From positions 1 through 28,515 of the forward strand of contig JAULBX010028494.1 in assembly GCA_032358255.1 (NCBI GenBank): a DNA stretch of 28,515 bases. Direction: 5' to 3'. The stretch's first letter is position 1, and each line of letters starts with the position of its first letter. Both the position numbers and the translations under genes were made by a program. Below are positions 14,556 through 22,256 of the stretch, piece by piece. A model generated the notes under the pieces. It was given only the letters and a program-made list of their open reading frames with translations, ran no database searches and was not told the origin of the DNA. This stretch comes from Heterotrichella gracilis. Taxonomy: Eukaryota; Sar; Xanthophyceae; Tribonematales; Xanthonemataceae.

Positions 14556-14576
14556 TAACTTTAAAAATTATAAGAA

Positions 14577-15239
14577 ATGAAACTAGCAATATTAGGTACC
14601 GGTGGTGTTGGCCAGGCTTTCGCCACCCGATTAACAGGATTAGGACATGAAGTTTGTTTAGGCACACGCGATGTGGCTGCTACTCAAACAAAGCTTGCCG
14701 ACTTTTTTAAAACAAATCCAAAGGTGGCCTTAAAGACATTTAATGAGGCCGCTGCTTTTGGAGAACTTGTGATTCATGTCAGTAAAGGCTTAAATGTGAT
14801 AGACGTCATCAAATTAGCAGGGGCATCAAATCTTAAAGGAAAGATTTTGATTGATATTACTAACCCTTTGGATTTCAGTAAGGGAATGCCTCCTTCTTTA
14901 ATTCCTGAATTAAGTAATACCAATTCTTTAGGAGAAGAAATTCAAAAAATGTTGCCTGATACACATGTTGTTAAAACACTTAATACCATGTGGAATGGTT
15001 TGATGTTAAATCCGGCTATGATCAATAATGGTGACCATGTGAATTATATTTGCGGAAATAATAAAGAGGCGAAACTGAAAGTAATCGATCTGCTAAAAAC
15101 ATTTGGTTGGAAGGAAGAGTCTATTTTAGATATAGGAGATATTACTTCTGCCAGGGCCACTGAAGCTACTTTACCCATTTGGTTGAGAGTGTATGGTGCC
15201 AAACAAAGCGGGGCGTTTAATTTTAAGATCGTGAGTTGA
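14577..15239 (+). CDS. NAD(P)-binding oxidoreductase, F420-reductase-like
   Basis: A 220-residue cytosolic protein with an N-terminal Rossmann fold: MKLAILGTGGVGQAFA gives GxGxxG at 7-12, and LGTRD near 24 fits the phosphate-binding loop of NADP-dependent F420-oxidoreductase-like proteins (PF03807). DITNPLDFS and VVKTLNTMW are typical of that group. Such genes are often controlled by HxlR repressors and described as NADPH-dependent reductases; there is no direct evidence for F420 here. The repeat-rich spacer follows with no terminator visible. Confidence 0.88.
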   Translation: MKLAILGTGGVGQAFATRLTGLGHEVCLGTRDVAATQTKLADFFKTNPKVALKTFNEAAAFGELVIHVSKGLNVIDVIKLAGASNLKGKILIDITNPLDFSKGMPPSLIPELSNTNSLGEEIQKMLPDTHVVKTLNTMWNGLMLNPAMINNGDHVNYICGNNKEAKLKVIDLLKTFGWKEESILDIGDITSARATEATLPIWLRVYGAKQSGAFNFKIVS

Positions 15240-15253
15240 AATTGTTAGATAAT

Positions 15254-15293
15254 GGAACGCTGATGACACGGATTTATTAGGATGAACGCTGAT
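15254..15293 (+). repeat. GAACGCTGATGACACGG repeat, single unit
   Basis: GAACGCTGATGACACGGAT at 15255-15273, then GAACGCTGAT at 15284-15293. The same words, with A for T, form the 74-bp array at 5139-5500 (minus strand) and recur at 15917-15954. Confidence 0.75.
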
Positions 15294-15519
15294 TTTTTTA
15301 TCATCCTGAATTAAATTAAACACAAGGAGCACGGTGACTCTGAGGCAAGAGGAATTCGTGTGATTAGTGGAATTCGTGTTTTTTTTCAACACAGAGGACA
15401 CTGAGACTCTGAGGCACTGAGGCTTTAGCGTAATTCGTTTCTTTTTTTTTCAACACAGAGGACACTGAGACTCTGAGGCACTGAGGTTTTTTGTAATTAT
15501 GTTTCTTTTTCGACACAGA

Positions 15520-15542
15520 CTTGTCCCGAGCATGCCTAGGGA
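15520..15542. repeat. Palindromic module, family B (copy 1)
   Basis: A 23-base insert beginning CTTGTCCCGAGCATG lies between CACAGA and GGACACTGAG. The neighbouring units at 15387 and 15451 read CACAGAGGACACTGAG with nothing between. The core CCCGAG-CATGC-CT(A)GGG is close to palindromic. Confidence 0.8.
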
Positions 15543-15679
15543 GGACACTGAGTCTCTGAGGCAAGAGGAATTCGTGTAATTAGTGGAATTCGTGCCTTCT
15601 TTTTTACAACACAGAGGGCACGGGGACTCTGAGGCACTGAGTGTTTTGCGTAATTCGTTTCTTTTTTTTTCAACACAGA

Positions 15680-15702
15680 CTTGTCCCGAGCATGCCTCGG
15701 GA
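15680..15702. repeat. Palindromic module, family B (copy 2)
   Basis: The same 23-base insert at the same position of the unit starting at 15671, with CCTCGGGA where copy 1 has CCTAGGGA, restoring the CCCGAG/CTCGGG pairing. Confidence 0.8.
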
Positions 15703-15763
15703 GGGCACGGGGACTCTGAGGCACTGAGGCTTTAGCGTAATTCGTTTCTTTTTTCAACACAGA

Positions 15764-15786
15764 CTTGTCCCGAGCATGCCTCGGGA
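15764..15786. repeat. Palindromic module, family B (copy 3)
   Basis: Identical to copy 2 and at the same position of the unit starting at 15755. Presence in adjacent units suggests spread by unit duplication after a single insertion. Confidence 0.8.
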
Positions 15787-15916
15787 GGGCACGGTGACTC
15801 TGAGGCAAGAGGAATTCGTGTAATTAGTGCAATTCGTGTCTTCTTTTTCAACACGGAGAAAAGCAGTCACTGAGGACACGGCGTTTTTATTGAATGCTGA
15901 GACGTGATGGTTAATA

Positions 15917-15954
15917 GAACGCAGATGACGCGGATGTATATGATTATCGCTGAT
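15917..15954 (+). repeat. GAACGCAGATGACGCGG repeat, single unit
   Basis: GAACGCAGATGACGCGGAT (15917-15935) followed by ATCGCTGAT (15946-15954), another copy of the family at 15254 and of the 74-bp array. Confidence 0.7.
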
Positions 15955-16009
15955 AATACTAATAATGGCTCTCGCAGATTTTATCTTAGTGTTTCTAAAT
16001 GCACTTAGT

Positions 16010-16027
16010 GTCCGATAACTATCGGAC
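16010..16027. repeat. Palindromic module, family A, in a CTTAGTG repeat
   Basis: GTCCGATAACTATCGGAC has one centre mismatch from a perfect palindrome. Flanks are CTTAGTGT and CTTAGTGG. At 8630 the same repeat reads TAAGTGTCTTAGTGG without an insert, so the inserted block is 15 bases. Confidence 0.75.
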
Positions 16028-16063
16028 TTAGTGGTTTAAACTAAGGCACTATCATCTTTTGTA

Positions 16064-16152
16064 GCGCGCAAAGACGCAGGGTACGCAAAGAATATTGATT
16101 ATATAGAAAGGAAGAATGTTCAGCAAATGTCGATCTTAGCGTCTCTGCGCGC
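16064..16152. repeat. Short element with inverted ends
   Basis: GCGCGCAAAGACGC (16064-16077) and GCGTCTCTGCGCGC (16139-16152) are inverted with one mismatch across 89 bases. The left end with its ACGCAAAG continuation resembles 8581-8600. It ends just before the stop of the gene at 16165. Confidence 0.65.
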
Positions 16153-16164
16153 CATTTATCTACT

Positions 16165-18105
16165 TTACCGTACAATCACCTTCTGCGGCGGCAAACTCAG
16201 TAATTCAGATTGAACTTTAAGTGTGTAAGGTCCTGATTCGAGTGACAAAGGTAATTTTAGCGTCCTATTGCCTTTTATTAAATCTATCTTTTCTTGTAAA
16301 CAGATCTTACCGAGTCCGTTAATGAGTTTGATCTCTCCTGATCCGTAATTTTGAGAGAGGTTTAATTCTACAAAAAGTTCATTGCTTACCGGATTTGGAT
16401 ATACAGTCATTTTATCTTCAGCGTTGATACAATTGGTAGACAAGAGTTTGAATGTTTCTGTATTGCCACTAAAATCTACTTGAGTTAAGCGGTAATAACG
16501 GAGTTCATTCTTTTTAAAATCATCGGTGAAGGAGTATTTTTTTGGAGTACTGCTGTTGCCGGCACCGGCAATGTGTTTAAGATCTATCCAATCATTTCCG
16601 TTGCAGCTTCTCTCCACCACAAAAAAGGCGTTTTCCCGTTCATTGGCGGTACTCCAATTCAAGACAATGGTGTTTTCGTTACAGGTACTTCTGAATTCAG
16701 TTAACTCAATAGGTAATGGCGTATTAATAGAATTCCTAGATCCAATAGTGAAGTAGTCACCATCTTGAAAGCTAACACCTGAAACACTAAATGTATTTCC
16801 GGTTAAGGTACCCGAAATAGGTGTCACATCATTATCAAAAAAACCATCCCCATCGCGATCAATTAAAAGTCTGAGGTCTCCTCCTACTTTTGGTCCTGGT
16901 ACTGTACTTAAGTCAACTGATACATCTACTGTTCCAATATTTCCGGTATGTGCCACCCGCCACACTCTGCTTAAGCGTCTAATAATAAATGCTCCGTCAA
17001 TATCAACCATATTCGGCGTGATCATGGTGCCATTGTTACTTCCCCATAGCAAAAAATCACCGTCACTTAAAGCACTCGGGTTTTCCATGCGCACAAAATC
17101 ATTGCTACTTTGATTTTTACTGTTGCTTTGTGTGAGACCAGAGCCATTGTCTTGACCAATACCGGTAATAGTAGTCACATAGGCACTGTGCGTAGTGGTG
17201 GAAGGATAAATAACTGTACCTGAAGATGAGACATAGTTCAGCAAGGTACTCTGATTAAGTGAGAAGCCGTATTTAATGGCCAGGTAAGATTCTATGCGTT
17301 GTTTATTAGCGGCCGAAGCAATGTTGTTATAAATAACCATTTCTACCAGATCACCATTCATTCCACCGGTGGCATTAGTGGCATGTCGCCCGATGCGCAT
17401 ATTTGGCGGGGTGGTTGTTTCTGAGGCATTGCTTTGAGTGGCTTCTAAAACACTATTCACATAAATTCTTGATAAGGAATTTCCGCCTGAATTATATACC
17501 CGATCAGTACTCACTAATTGAAATCCTGTGGGATCAATAACAGTAGTTGATGTTGGTCCTCCTAAATTTCCACCGGCATTATTTCTTTTTTGAAAGAAAA
17601 AACGATTGGTGCCTCCTGAGGCAACCACTTTTACATCATATAATTCATTGGTTGCCGTTGTCCTATCCAATACATAATCACCATTACCGTCAGTTGTTCC
17701 ACCTGCTGTTGCGGAGGTTAGTTTAACTACAAAAAAACCCGAATAATCACTGGTGCCTGAAATCCCTAAACTGGCTACATCCATATAATGAGTACCTGCA
17801 AAACGTACAACAGAATTACCATTGGCGCCTGTGCTAAAAAAAGTAGGTCTGACGCCGGCAGTAGTTTGAGCAGCATGAAATGAATTACCACTCAAATCAT
17901 TCCATTGTCTAACGGTTGTTCCATTCGTGCACAAGGTAGTTCCGGCATCGCTGTATACATTAGAATTAGCTTTTATCCAAAATCGCATACCGGTTGAGTA
18001 TCCGCCAGGAGCCTGAGGAGTAACCTGAAGAAAAAGAAAAAGGGAGACAACGATCAGGGAAATCGAAATCTGTCTGTTACGATCTATACTATTGTGAACA
18101 AACAT
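16165..18105 (-). CDS. T9SS-exported surface protein with LamG-like and DUF8202-like domains
   Basis: A 646-residue secreted protein. Residues ~8-30 are a signal peptide with a longer than usual n-region. Residues ~38-275 resemble a concanavalin/LamG-like fold (RFWIKANSNVYSDAG, VRQWNDLSGN, MNGDLVEMVIYN, YLAIKYGFSL). A DUF8202-like region follows (GIGQDNGSGL, LLWGSNNG, RLSRVWRV, DRDGDGFFDND, a possible calcium loop, and DGDYFTIGS). A fibronectin-like segment (PLPIELTEF, IVLNWSTANE, YYRLTQVDFSG) precedes a type A T9SS sorting domain (TVYPNPVSNELFVEL to the end). This architecture recurs in large Bacteroidota surface proteins; adhesion is the likely role, without a known ligand. Confidence 0.85.
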   Translation of the reverse strand: MFVHNSIDRNRQISISLIVVSLFLFLQVTPQAPGGYSTGMRFWIKANSNVYSDAGTTLCTNGTTVRQWNDLSGNSFHAAQTTAGVRPTFFSTGANGNSVVRFAGTHYMDVASLGISGTSDYSGFFVVKLTSATAGGTTDGNGDYVLDRTTATNELYDVKVVASGGTNRFFFQKRNNAGGNLGGPTSTTVIDPTGFQLVSTDRVYNSGGNSLSRIYVNSVLEATQSNASETTTPPNMRIGRHATNATGGMNGDLVEMVIYNNIASAANKQRIESYLAIKYGFSLNQSTLLNYVSSSGTVIYPSTTTHSAYVTTITGIGQDNGSGLTQSNSKNQSSNDFVRMENPSALSDGDFLLWGSNNGTMITPNMVDIDGAFIIRRLSRVWRVAHTGNIGTVDVSVDLSTVPGPKVGGDLRLLIDRDGDGFFDNDVTPISGTLTGNTFSVSGVSFQDGDYFTIGSRNSINTPLPIELTEFRSTCNENTIVLNWSTANERENAFFVVERSCNGNDWIDLKHIAGAGNSSTPKKYSFTDDFKKNELRYYRLTQVDFSGNTETFKLLSTNCINAEDKMTVYPNPVSNELFVELNLSQNYGSGEIKLINGLGKICLQEKIDLIKGNRTLKLPLSLESGPYTLKVQSELLSLPPQKVIVR

Positions 18106-18185
18106 TTCTTCTGTGTAAATTAATTACACGAAAATACGAAGAATGTCAGAATTTAGGTGTTAATTTCGACGAAGCTACTTTTTTA

Positions 18186-19520
18186 TCATTTATAAAACAG
18201 CCATTTGCCCAATTCTTTCCAGCTGGTTTTTTTGCCATACATCAAAATGCCGGTACGGTATATCTTTCCGGCCAACCAGGTCATTAATAAAAAAGATAAA
18301 AATAATACAGACAAAGACAGCGCTAATTCCCAAAATGGAACACCATTGGTGATGCGCGACATCATCACAATAGGCGAAGTAAACGGAATCATTGATCCCC
18401 AAAACACAATACTTGAATCGGGATCCATGATGGTTTTAGTAGAGATAAAATAACCGATCATAAGAGGAATCATGACAGGGGTGATGAATTGCTGCGAATC
18501 GGCCTCTGAATCAACCGCGCTGCCTATTGCCGCCATAATAGCACTGTAAAATAAATAGCCTAAAATAAAGTATAAAAAGAAGGCAATAAATACTTCGGTA
18601 AAATTTATCTTTTCAATTTTTTGAAGAATTTCAAACACTTCCAATTTATCATCAAACTTTTCCAGTTTTGAAAGGTTGACATTGGTTCCCCCTTTTTTTA
18701 CTAATTCTTGTTGTTGTTGAAATACTTTTAATTGTGATGAAATGTCTTTGAGATAAAACGCAGATAAAGCCGTGCTCAATGCAAAGGTGATCAAGCCTAT
18801 GGTTATGAACTGAATCATACCTAATAAGGCCACACCTAAAATTTTGCCCATCATCAGCTGAAAAGGCTGCACAGAAGAAACGATCACTTCAACAATACGA
18901 TTGGTTTTTTCTTCCATCACACTTCTAAACACCATCATACCATACATTATGATGAACATAAACATGAGCGCCCCCGATATAAATCCTAAAAAACCAAAAC
19001 TACTTTGTTCTTCTGTTTTACCCACATCGTTCACTTTTTCAAGAATTAATCTGACCTTTTGTTTTGAATTATGAATGATATTTGGATCAATATTATTGGC
19101 CTTCAATTTATTTTCATACAAGATCTGCTCCATTTGATCTTTAATGAAGGTTTGAAACGCAAATCCCGGAGACTTTTTATAAAAGAGTTTCACTGCCCCT
19201 GCCCCACCTTCCACAATGGTTGGCGAGATCCATAACAAACAAGTGAATCCTTTTCCGTAAAATGTTTCAACCGCTTCTTCCAGTTTTTCATCCGAATAGT
19301 TTAAAGAAACAAAATCGTTGCCGCTAAATTTATCTCTGAATAATTGAGATTCATCCAGTACCAATACCTTTTGTTCTGTTTTTTCAGATTGCGACATTTT
19401 AATGATGAAACCAATGAAGCCGGTGATCAACAGGGGCGCCAAAATGGTCATAATGATGAAGGTCTTGTTAAATAACTTCGACTTTAATTCACGAGCTATA
19501 ATTAATCCTAATTTGTTCAT
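18186..19520 (-). CDS. ABC transporter permease, NatB-like (ABC-2 type)
   Basis: A 444-residue inner-membrane protein: one helix near residues 22-42, a ~130-residue extracytoplasmic domain, then five or more helices from ~175 (FGFLGFISGALMFMFIIMYG, MMGKILGVALLGMIQF, FFLYFILGYLFYSAIMAAIGS, IPFTSPIVMM, LSLSVLFLSFLLM). EEKTNRIVEVIVSSVQPFQLMMGKILG is the hallmark of NatB-type ABC-2 permeases. It follows the ATPase gene by 5 bases, so the two form one exporter. NatAB exports sodium in Bacillus, but in Bacteroidota the substrate is usually unknown. Confidence 0.9.
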   Translation of the reverse strand: MNKLGLIIARELKSKLFNKTFIIMTILAPLLITGFIGFIIKMSQSEKTEQKVLVLDESQLFRDKFSGNDFVSLNYSDEKLEEAVETFYGKGFTCLLWISPTIVEGGAGAVKLFYKKSPGFAFQTFIKDQMEQILYENKLKANNIDPNIIHNSKQKVRLILEKVNDVGKTEEQSSFGFLGFISGALMFMFIIMYGMMVFRSVMEEKTNRIVEVIVSSVQPFQLMMGKILGVALLGMIQFITIGLITFALSTALSAFYLKDISSQLKVFQQQQELVKKGGTNVNLSKLEKFDDKLEVFEILQKIEKINFTEVFIAFFLYFILGYLFYSAIMAAIGSAVDSEADSQQFITPVMIPLMIGYFISTKTIMDPDSSIVFWGSMIPFTSPIVMMSRITNGVPFWELALSLSVLFLSFLLMTWLAGKIYRTGILMYGKKTSWKELGKWLFYK

Positions 19521-19525
19521 GTGAC

Positions 19526-20479
19526 TTATTCTGTAAAATTACTTTTAGTACCTAACACTTCGTTGCCTTCATTCACTTTTCTGATAAAAATATCGTTCAT
19601 GCTGGGAATGATCTCATTAAAGGAAACCAACTCACAGGTTGGTAAGATGGCTTGTAAAAAATGACTGGAAGAAAAATTGGGAATTAATTTCACCGTAAAG
19701 GTATGGATCTCCTCTTCGGTGTGCCGTTCAGTGATCTCTCCGCCTGTCCATAAAGCATTGGTAAAACCCAGCACATTTCCTTTAAAGGCAATTTTAAAAG
19801 TGTTGGTTCGGTAAGCTTTGCGAATGTCTTTTACCGTGCCGTCGAGTATCTTCTCCGATTTATTTAATAAAGCAATGGTATCGCATAACTCTTCTACACT
19901 GCCCATATTATGGGTGGAGAAAACAATGGTAGAGCCATTTTTTTTAAGTTCTAAAATTTCATTTTTTATTAATTGGGCATTAATAGGGTCAAAACCACTA
20001 AAGGGTTCGTCAAGGATCAATAACTCAGGTTCGTGAATCACCGTCACAATGAACTGCACTTTTTGCTGCATGCCTTTACTTAATTCTTCTATCTTCTTAT
20101 TGGTCCAGCTTTGCATGTCAAACTTCTCAAACCAGTATCGGATGCGTTTTTTAGCATCCCATTTGCTTAAACCTTTTAAACGGGCTAAATATAAAACCTG
20201 ATCGCCCACCGACATTTTTTTATAAAGTCCTCTTTCTTCGGGCAAATACCCAATTTGTTCAACGTGCTTCGCTTGAAGTTTTTCGCCTTTAAAAAGGATT
20301 TCGCCGGCATCGGGACCGGTAATTTGATTGATAATGCGAATGAGCGAGGTTTTACCGGCTCCGTTCGGACCTAATAAACCAAATACACTTTTTTCGGGTA
20401 CGCTGATGGATACATCGTTTAGAGCTATGTGTGAACTATAGCGTTTGGAAACATGATTGATCCTTAAAATATCTGCCAT
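19526..20479 (-). CDS. ABC transporter ATP-binding protein, NatA-like
   Basis: A 317-residue cytosolic ATPase. Walker A is GPNGAGKTS (37-45), the signature is LSKGMQQK (133-140, in place of LSGGQ), Walker B is LLILDEP (153-159), and the switch His is H190 in FSTHNM. Residues ~220-317 form the C-terminal regulatory extension usual in this subfamily. Energises the permease encoded 5 bases downstream. A -7 element TAATTTTG lies 16 bases upstream on this strand. Confidence 0.93.
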   Translation of the reverse strand: MADILRINHVSKRYSSHIALNDVSISVPEKSVFGLLGPNGAGKTSLIRIINQITGPDAGEILFKGEKLQAKHVEQIGYLPEERGLYKKMSVGDQVLYLARLKGLSKWDAKKRIRYWFEKFDMQSWTNKKIEELSKGMQQKVQFIVTVIHEPELLILDEPFSGFDPINAQLIKNEILELKKNGSTIVFSTHNMGSVEELCDTIALLNKSEKILDGTVKDIRKAYRTNTFKIAFKGNVLGFTNALWTGGEITERHTEEEIHTFTVKLIPNFSSSHFLQAILPTCELVSFNEIIPSMNDIFIRKVNEGNEVLGTKSNFTE

Positions 20480-20495
20480 TGATTAAAATATGATC

Positions 20496-20503
20496 CAAAA
20501 TTA
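20496..20503 (-). promoter_or_regulatory. -7 element for the ABC operon
   Basis: CAAAATTA on the plus strand is TAATTTTG on the minus strand, 16 bases before the ATPase start codon. The -33 region has no clear TTG. Confidence 0.45.
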
Positions 20504-20547
20504 ATGAATAAAGTTCTGCCTGTTAAAATTTTACATGAACGGAAAAA

Positions 20548-21117
20548 TTAATCCACATCTGTTACACCACCGCTGACGATGAATTTCATGGCGTCTGAAG
20601 CATCTGCATCGATTGGTTTCACATTTTGCCGGGGAACAATGATCAAACGTCCGGACAGGGAATATGACATAGGTAAATAAACAGCCACCTTGTCTTTAAT
20701 ATGAAAATCGTGCAGATCCTCTTTGGTGATGAATCCCATTTCTTGAATATCGGCAGCGGGATTGGTCAGCACAAGTACCGGTTTATTAAAGCGTTTTTTG
20801 TTCCCCACAAAGGCATTGGTAAAATCTTTGATGGGTGAATAAATGTGACGGAGAAACGGCGCGTTTTCGAGGCGTTCTTCAAAAAAACTAAACACTTGTT
20901 TAAATATATAGGAAGAAGCCAGAATGCCCAGTAACAAAATAAAACCAAGGGTACCTGAAAGGCCAAGCAAGGTATTGAGAATGGGATAATCACTAAAACC
21001 AACAAAAGAAAAGAGTCCGGCAAAAAAGTCAAACAATTTCACCAAAATAATGCCGGTAATAATGAGGGGGATAAAGACTAATAAACCCTGAATAAAATAA
21101 TTTAAAAAACGTTTCAT
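20548..21117 (-). CDS. DUF502 family membrane protein
   Basis: A 189-residue protein of the DUF502 family. Two membrane helices (about residues 7-35 and 45-70) are followed by the conserved RHIYSPIKDFTNAF and a soluble part with VLVLTNPAADIQEMGFITKE and VAVYLPMSYSLSGRLIIVPR, all family hallmarks. The family is widespread in bacteria and plants (COV-like) and its biochemical role is not settled. No operon partner; a TATTTTTG word lies on this strand at 21125-21132, 7 bases before the start codon. Confidence 0.9.
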   Translation of the reverse strand: MKRFLNYFIQGLLVFIPLIITGIILVKLFDFFAGLFSFVGFSDYPILNTLLGLSGTLGFILLLGILASSYIFKQVFSFFEERLENAPFLRHIYSPIKDFTNAFVGNKKRFNKPVLVLTNPAADIQEMGFITKEDLHDFHIKDKVAVYLPMSYSLSGRLIIVPRQNVKPIDADASDAMKFIVSGGVTDVD

Positions 21118-21248
21118 GATAGATCAAAAATATCAAATAATTAGCTCTGATTTACTTCCAAGTATACTATTTATACAATGAGAAACGTTAATTAAACATT
21201 TAATGAAAAGAATCTTAACAAATCATGTATTTAGATCATAAATTTTTA

Positions 21249-21256
21249 TATCTTTA
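21249..21256 (+). promoter_or_regulatory. Weak -7 element upstream of the paralogue cluster
   Basis: TATCTTTA differs from TAnnTTTG only in the last base and lies 15 bases before the ATG at 21272. It would be the promoter for the first gene, perhaps for the cluster. Confidence 0.35.
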
Positions 21257-21271
21257 AGTAAAATAAACCCC

Positions 21272-22171
21272 ATGCATAAACGTATTGTCACCCTTTTTTT
21301 CATTTTAAATATAAGCTTAGGTTTTGCTCAAGACCAATTATTTAAAAAAGATAATGTTAAACTGCTTGTGAAAGTCACCGAAATTGGGACTAAAGAAATA
21401 AAGTATAAATTATTTGATCATTTAAGCGGTCCTAACTACGCAGTTAACATAAGCGATGTAGCCTTGATCATTTATGAAAATGGTAAACATGAGGTATTTA
21501 ATTCTGAGTCGCAAATTATGACGGAGAAAAGTCAAAGGCCGGAGCCTATGGGCCGAACTGAAAAATTTAAAAAAGATTCGTCACTCTATTTCAACTATAA
21601 GAACAGTATTTCACTTAATGTTAGTAATTTTCTAAACACTGAGATAGGTTTGATCTATCAAAGAGAATTCTATCAAAAACATTTTAATATGATCATCCCG
21701 GTGGCTGTTGGTCTGGGTGAAGCAACCTACAACGAATCAGTCTATTTTGGGCAATATGGCAACAGCTATTTAAATTTAAATAAAAAGAATTTTGAAATAG
21801 GTGTTGGTATAAATTATTACGCAACACTTTCGCGACGAGCGAATTATTATGTAGGTCCTGCTCTACGAATTATGCAATACGATGTAACACAAACACTCAT
21901 GTATAATGCATCACCTGTTTATGGTGCTTATAAGATGAATACCATTCAGGAGGATGGAATTATGAACAGATTTACGGCAACTATTACGAATGGCTTGATC
22001 ATTCGAACAAAATCAAAACTAATTTTTAACTTGTTTCTCTCTCCCGGTATTAAATATGATGCTGTCTCAACAGAGATCGTTAATCCAATAACTCAAAAGG
22101 AAGAAAATAGTAACCCAAATCCACTGCAATTTTTTATTTGGGTAGGAACCTGTGTTGGATTTTCTTTTTGA
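21272..22171 (+). CDS. KDG-module protein with outer-membrane barrel-like C terminus, paralogue 1
   Basis: A 299-residue secreted protein of no family I can name. Signal peptide 1-20 (GFAQ/DQLF). Residues ~21-76 are the module shared by all five genes here: DQLFKKDN-x-KLLVKV-x-EIGT-x-EIKYK-x-FD, GP-x-Y, then IIYENGKHEVF. After a polar linker, residues ~105-299 alternate hydrophobic and polar residues with many Tyr and Asn (IGLIYQREFYQKHF, GVGINYYATL, ANYYVGPALRIMQY, FTATITNGLIIRTKSK), ending in GFSF with a terminal Phe as in outer-membrane beta-barrels. Nearest relative is the next gene. It lacks the two Cys seen in paralogues 3-5. Role unknown. Confidence 0.82.
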   Translation: MHKRIVTLFFILNISLGFAQDQLFKKDNVKLLVKVTEIGTKEIKYKLFDHLSGPNYAVNISDVALIIYENGKHEVFNSESQIMTEKSQRPEPMGRTEKFKKDSSLYFNYKNSISLNVSNFLNTEIGLIYQREFYQKHFNMIIPVAVGLGEATYNESVYFGQYGNSYLNLNKKNFEIGVGINYYATLSRRANYYVGPALRIMQYDVTQTLMYNASPVYGAYKMNTIQEDGIMNRFTATITNGLIIRTKSKLIFNLFLSPGIKYDAVSTEIVNPITQKEENSNPNPLQFFIWVGTCVGFSF

Positions 22172-22256
22172 TGATTGAATTAAAATTGAGATCATGCATC
22201 ATTTTTATAAACTAGTGTTGACATATATTATATCCATTAAATCCAATCCAAATAAC

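Larger units (their letters stand above)
15321..15882. repeat. Degenerate tandem array of CACAGAGGACACTGAG units
   Basis: CAACACAGA-type starts lie at 15387, 15451, 15511, 15607, 15671, 15755 and 15849, after a partial unit at 15321. Two unit lengths alternate once inserts are removed: about 60-64 and 71-73 bases. The short type carries GCGTAATTCGTTTC; the long type carries GAATTCGTGTAATTAGTG. Three units hold the family B insert at the same place. Open frames across this array are repeat peptides and are not taken as genes. Confidence 0.9.

Noticed and set aside
15171-15808. Three minus-strand open frames with repeated Arg/Ser/Pro-rich peptides
   Set aside because: They are translations of the CACAGAG tandem array; peptide repeats match DNA unit length and there is no initiation signal.
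15321-15882. CRISPR array
   Set aside because: The intervals between repeated words are themselves repeated in two types, so they are not spacers.
22220-22240. TTGACA with a downstream TATATTATA as a sigma-70 promoter
   Set aside because: The main sigma factor of Bacteroidota uses TAnnTTTG, and the spacing here is too short for -35/-10.
22194-22256. Upstream ATG for paralogue 2
   Set aside because: It would bury the signal peptide behind 21 extra residues; ATG 22257 matches paralogue 1.
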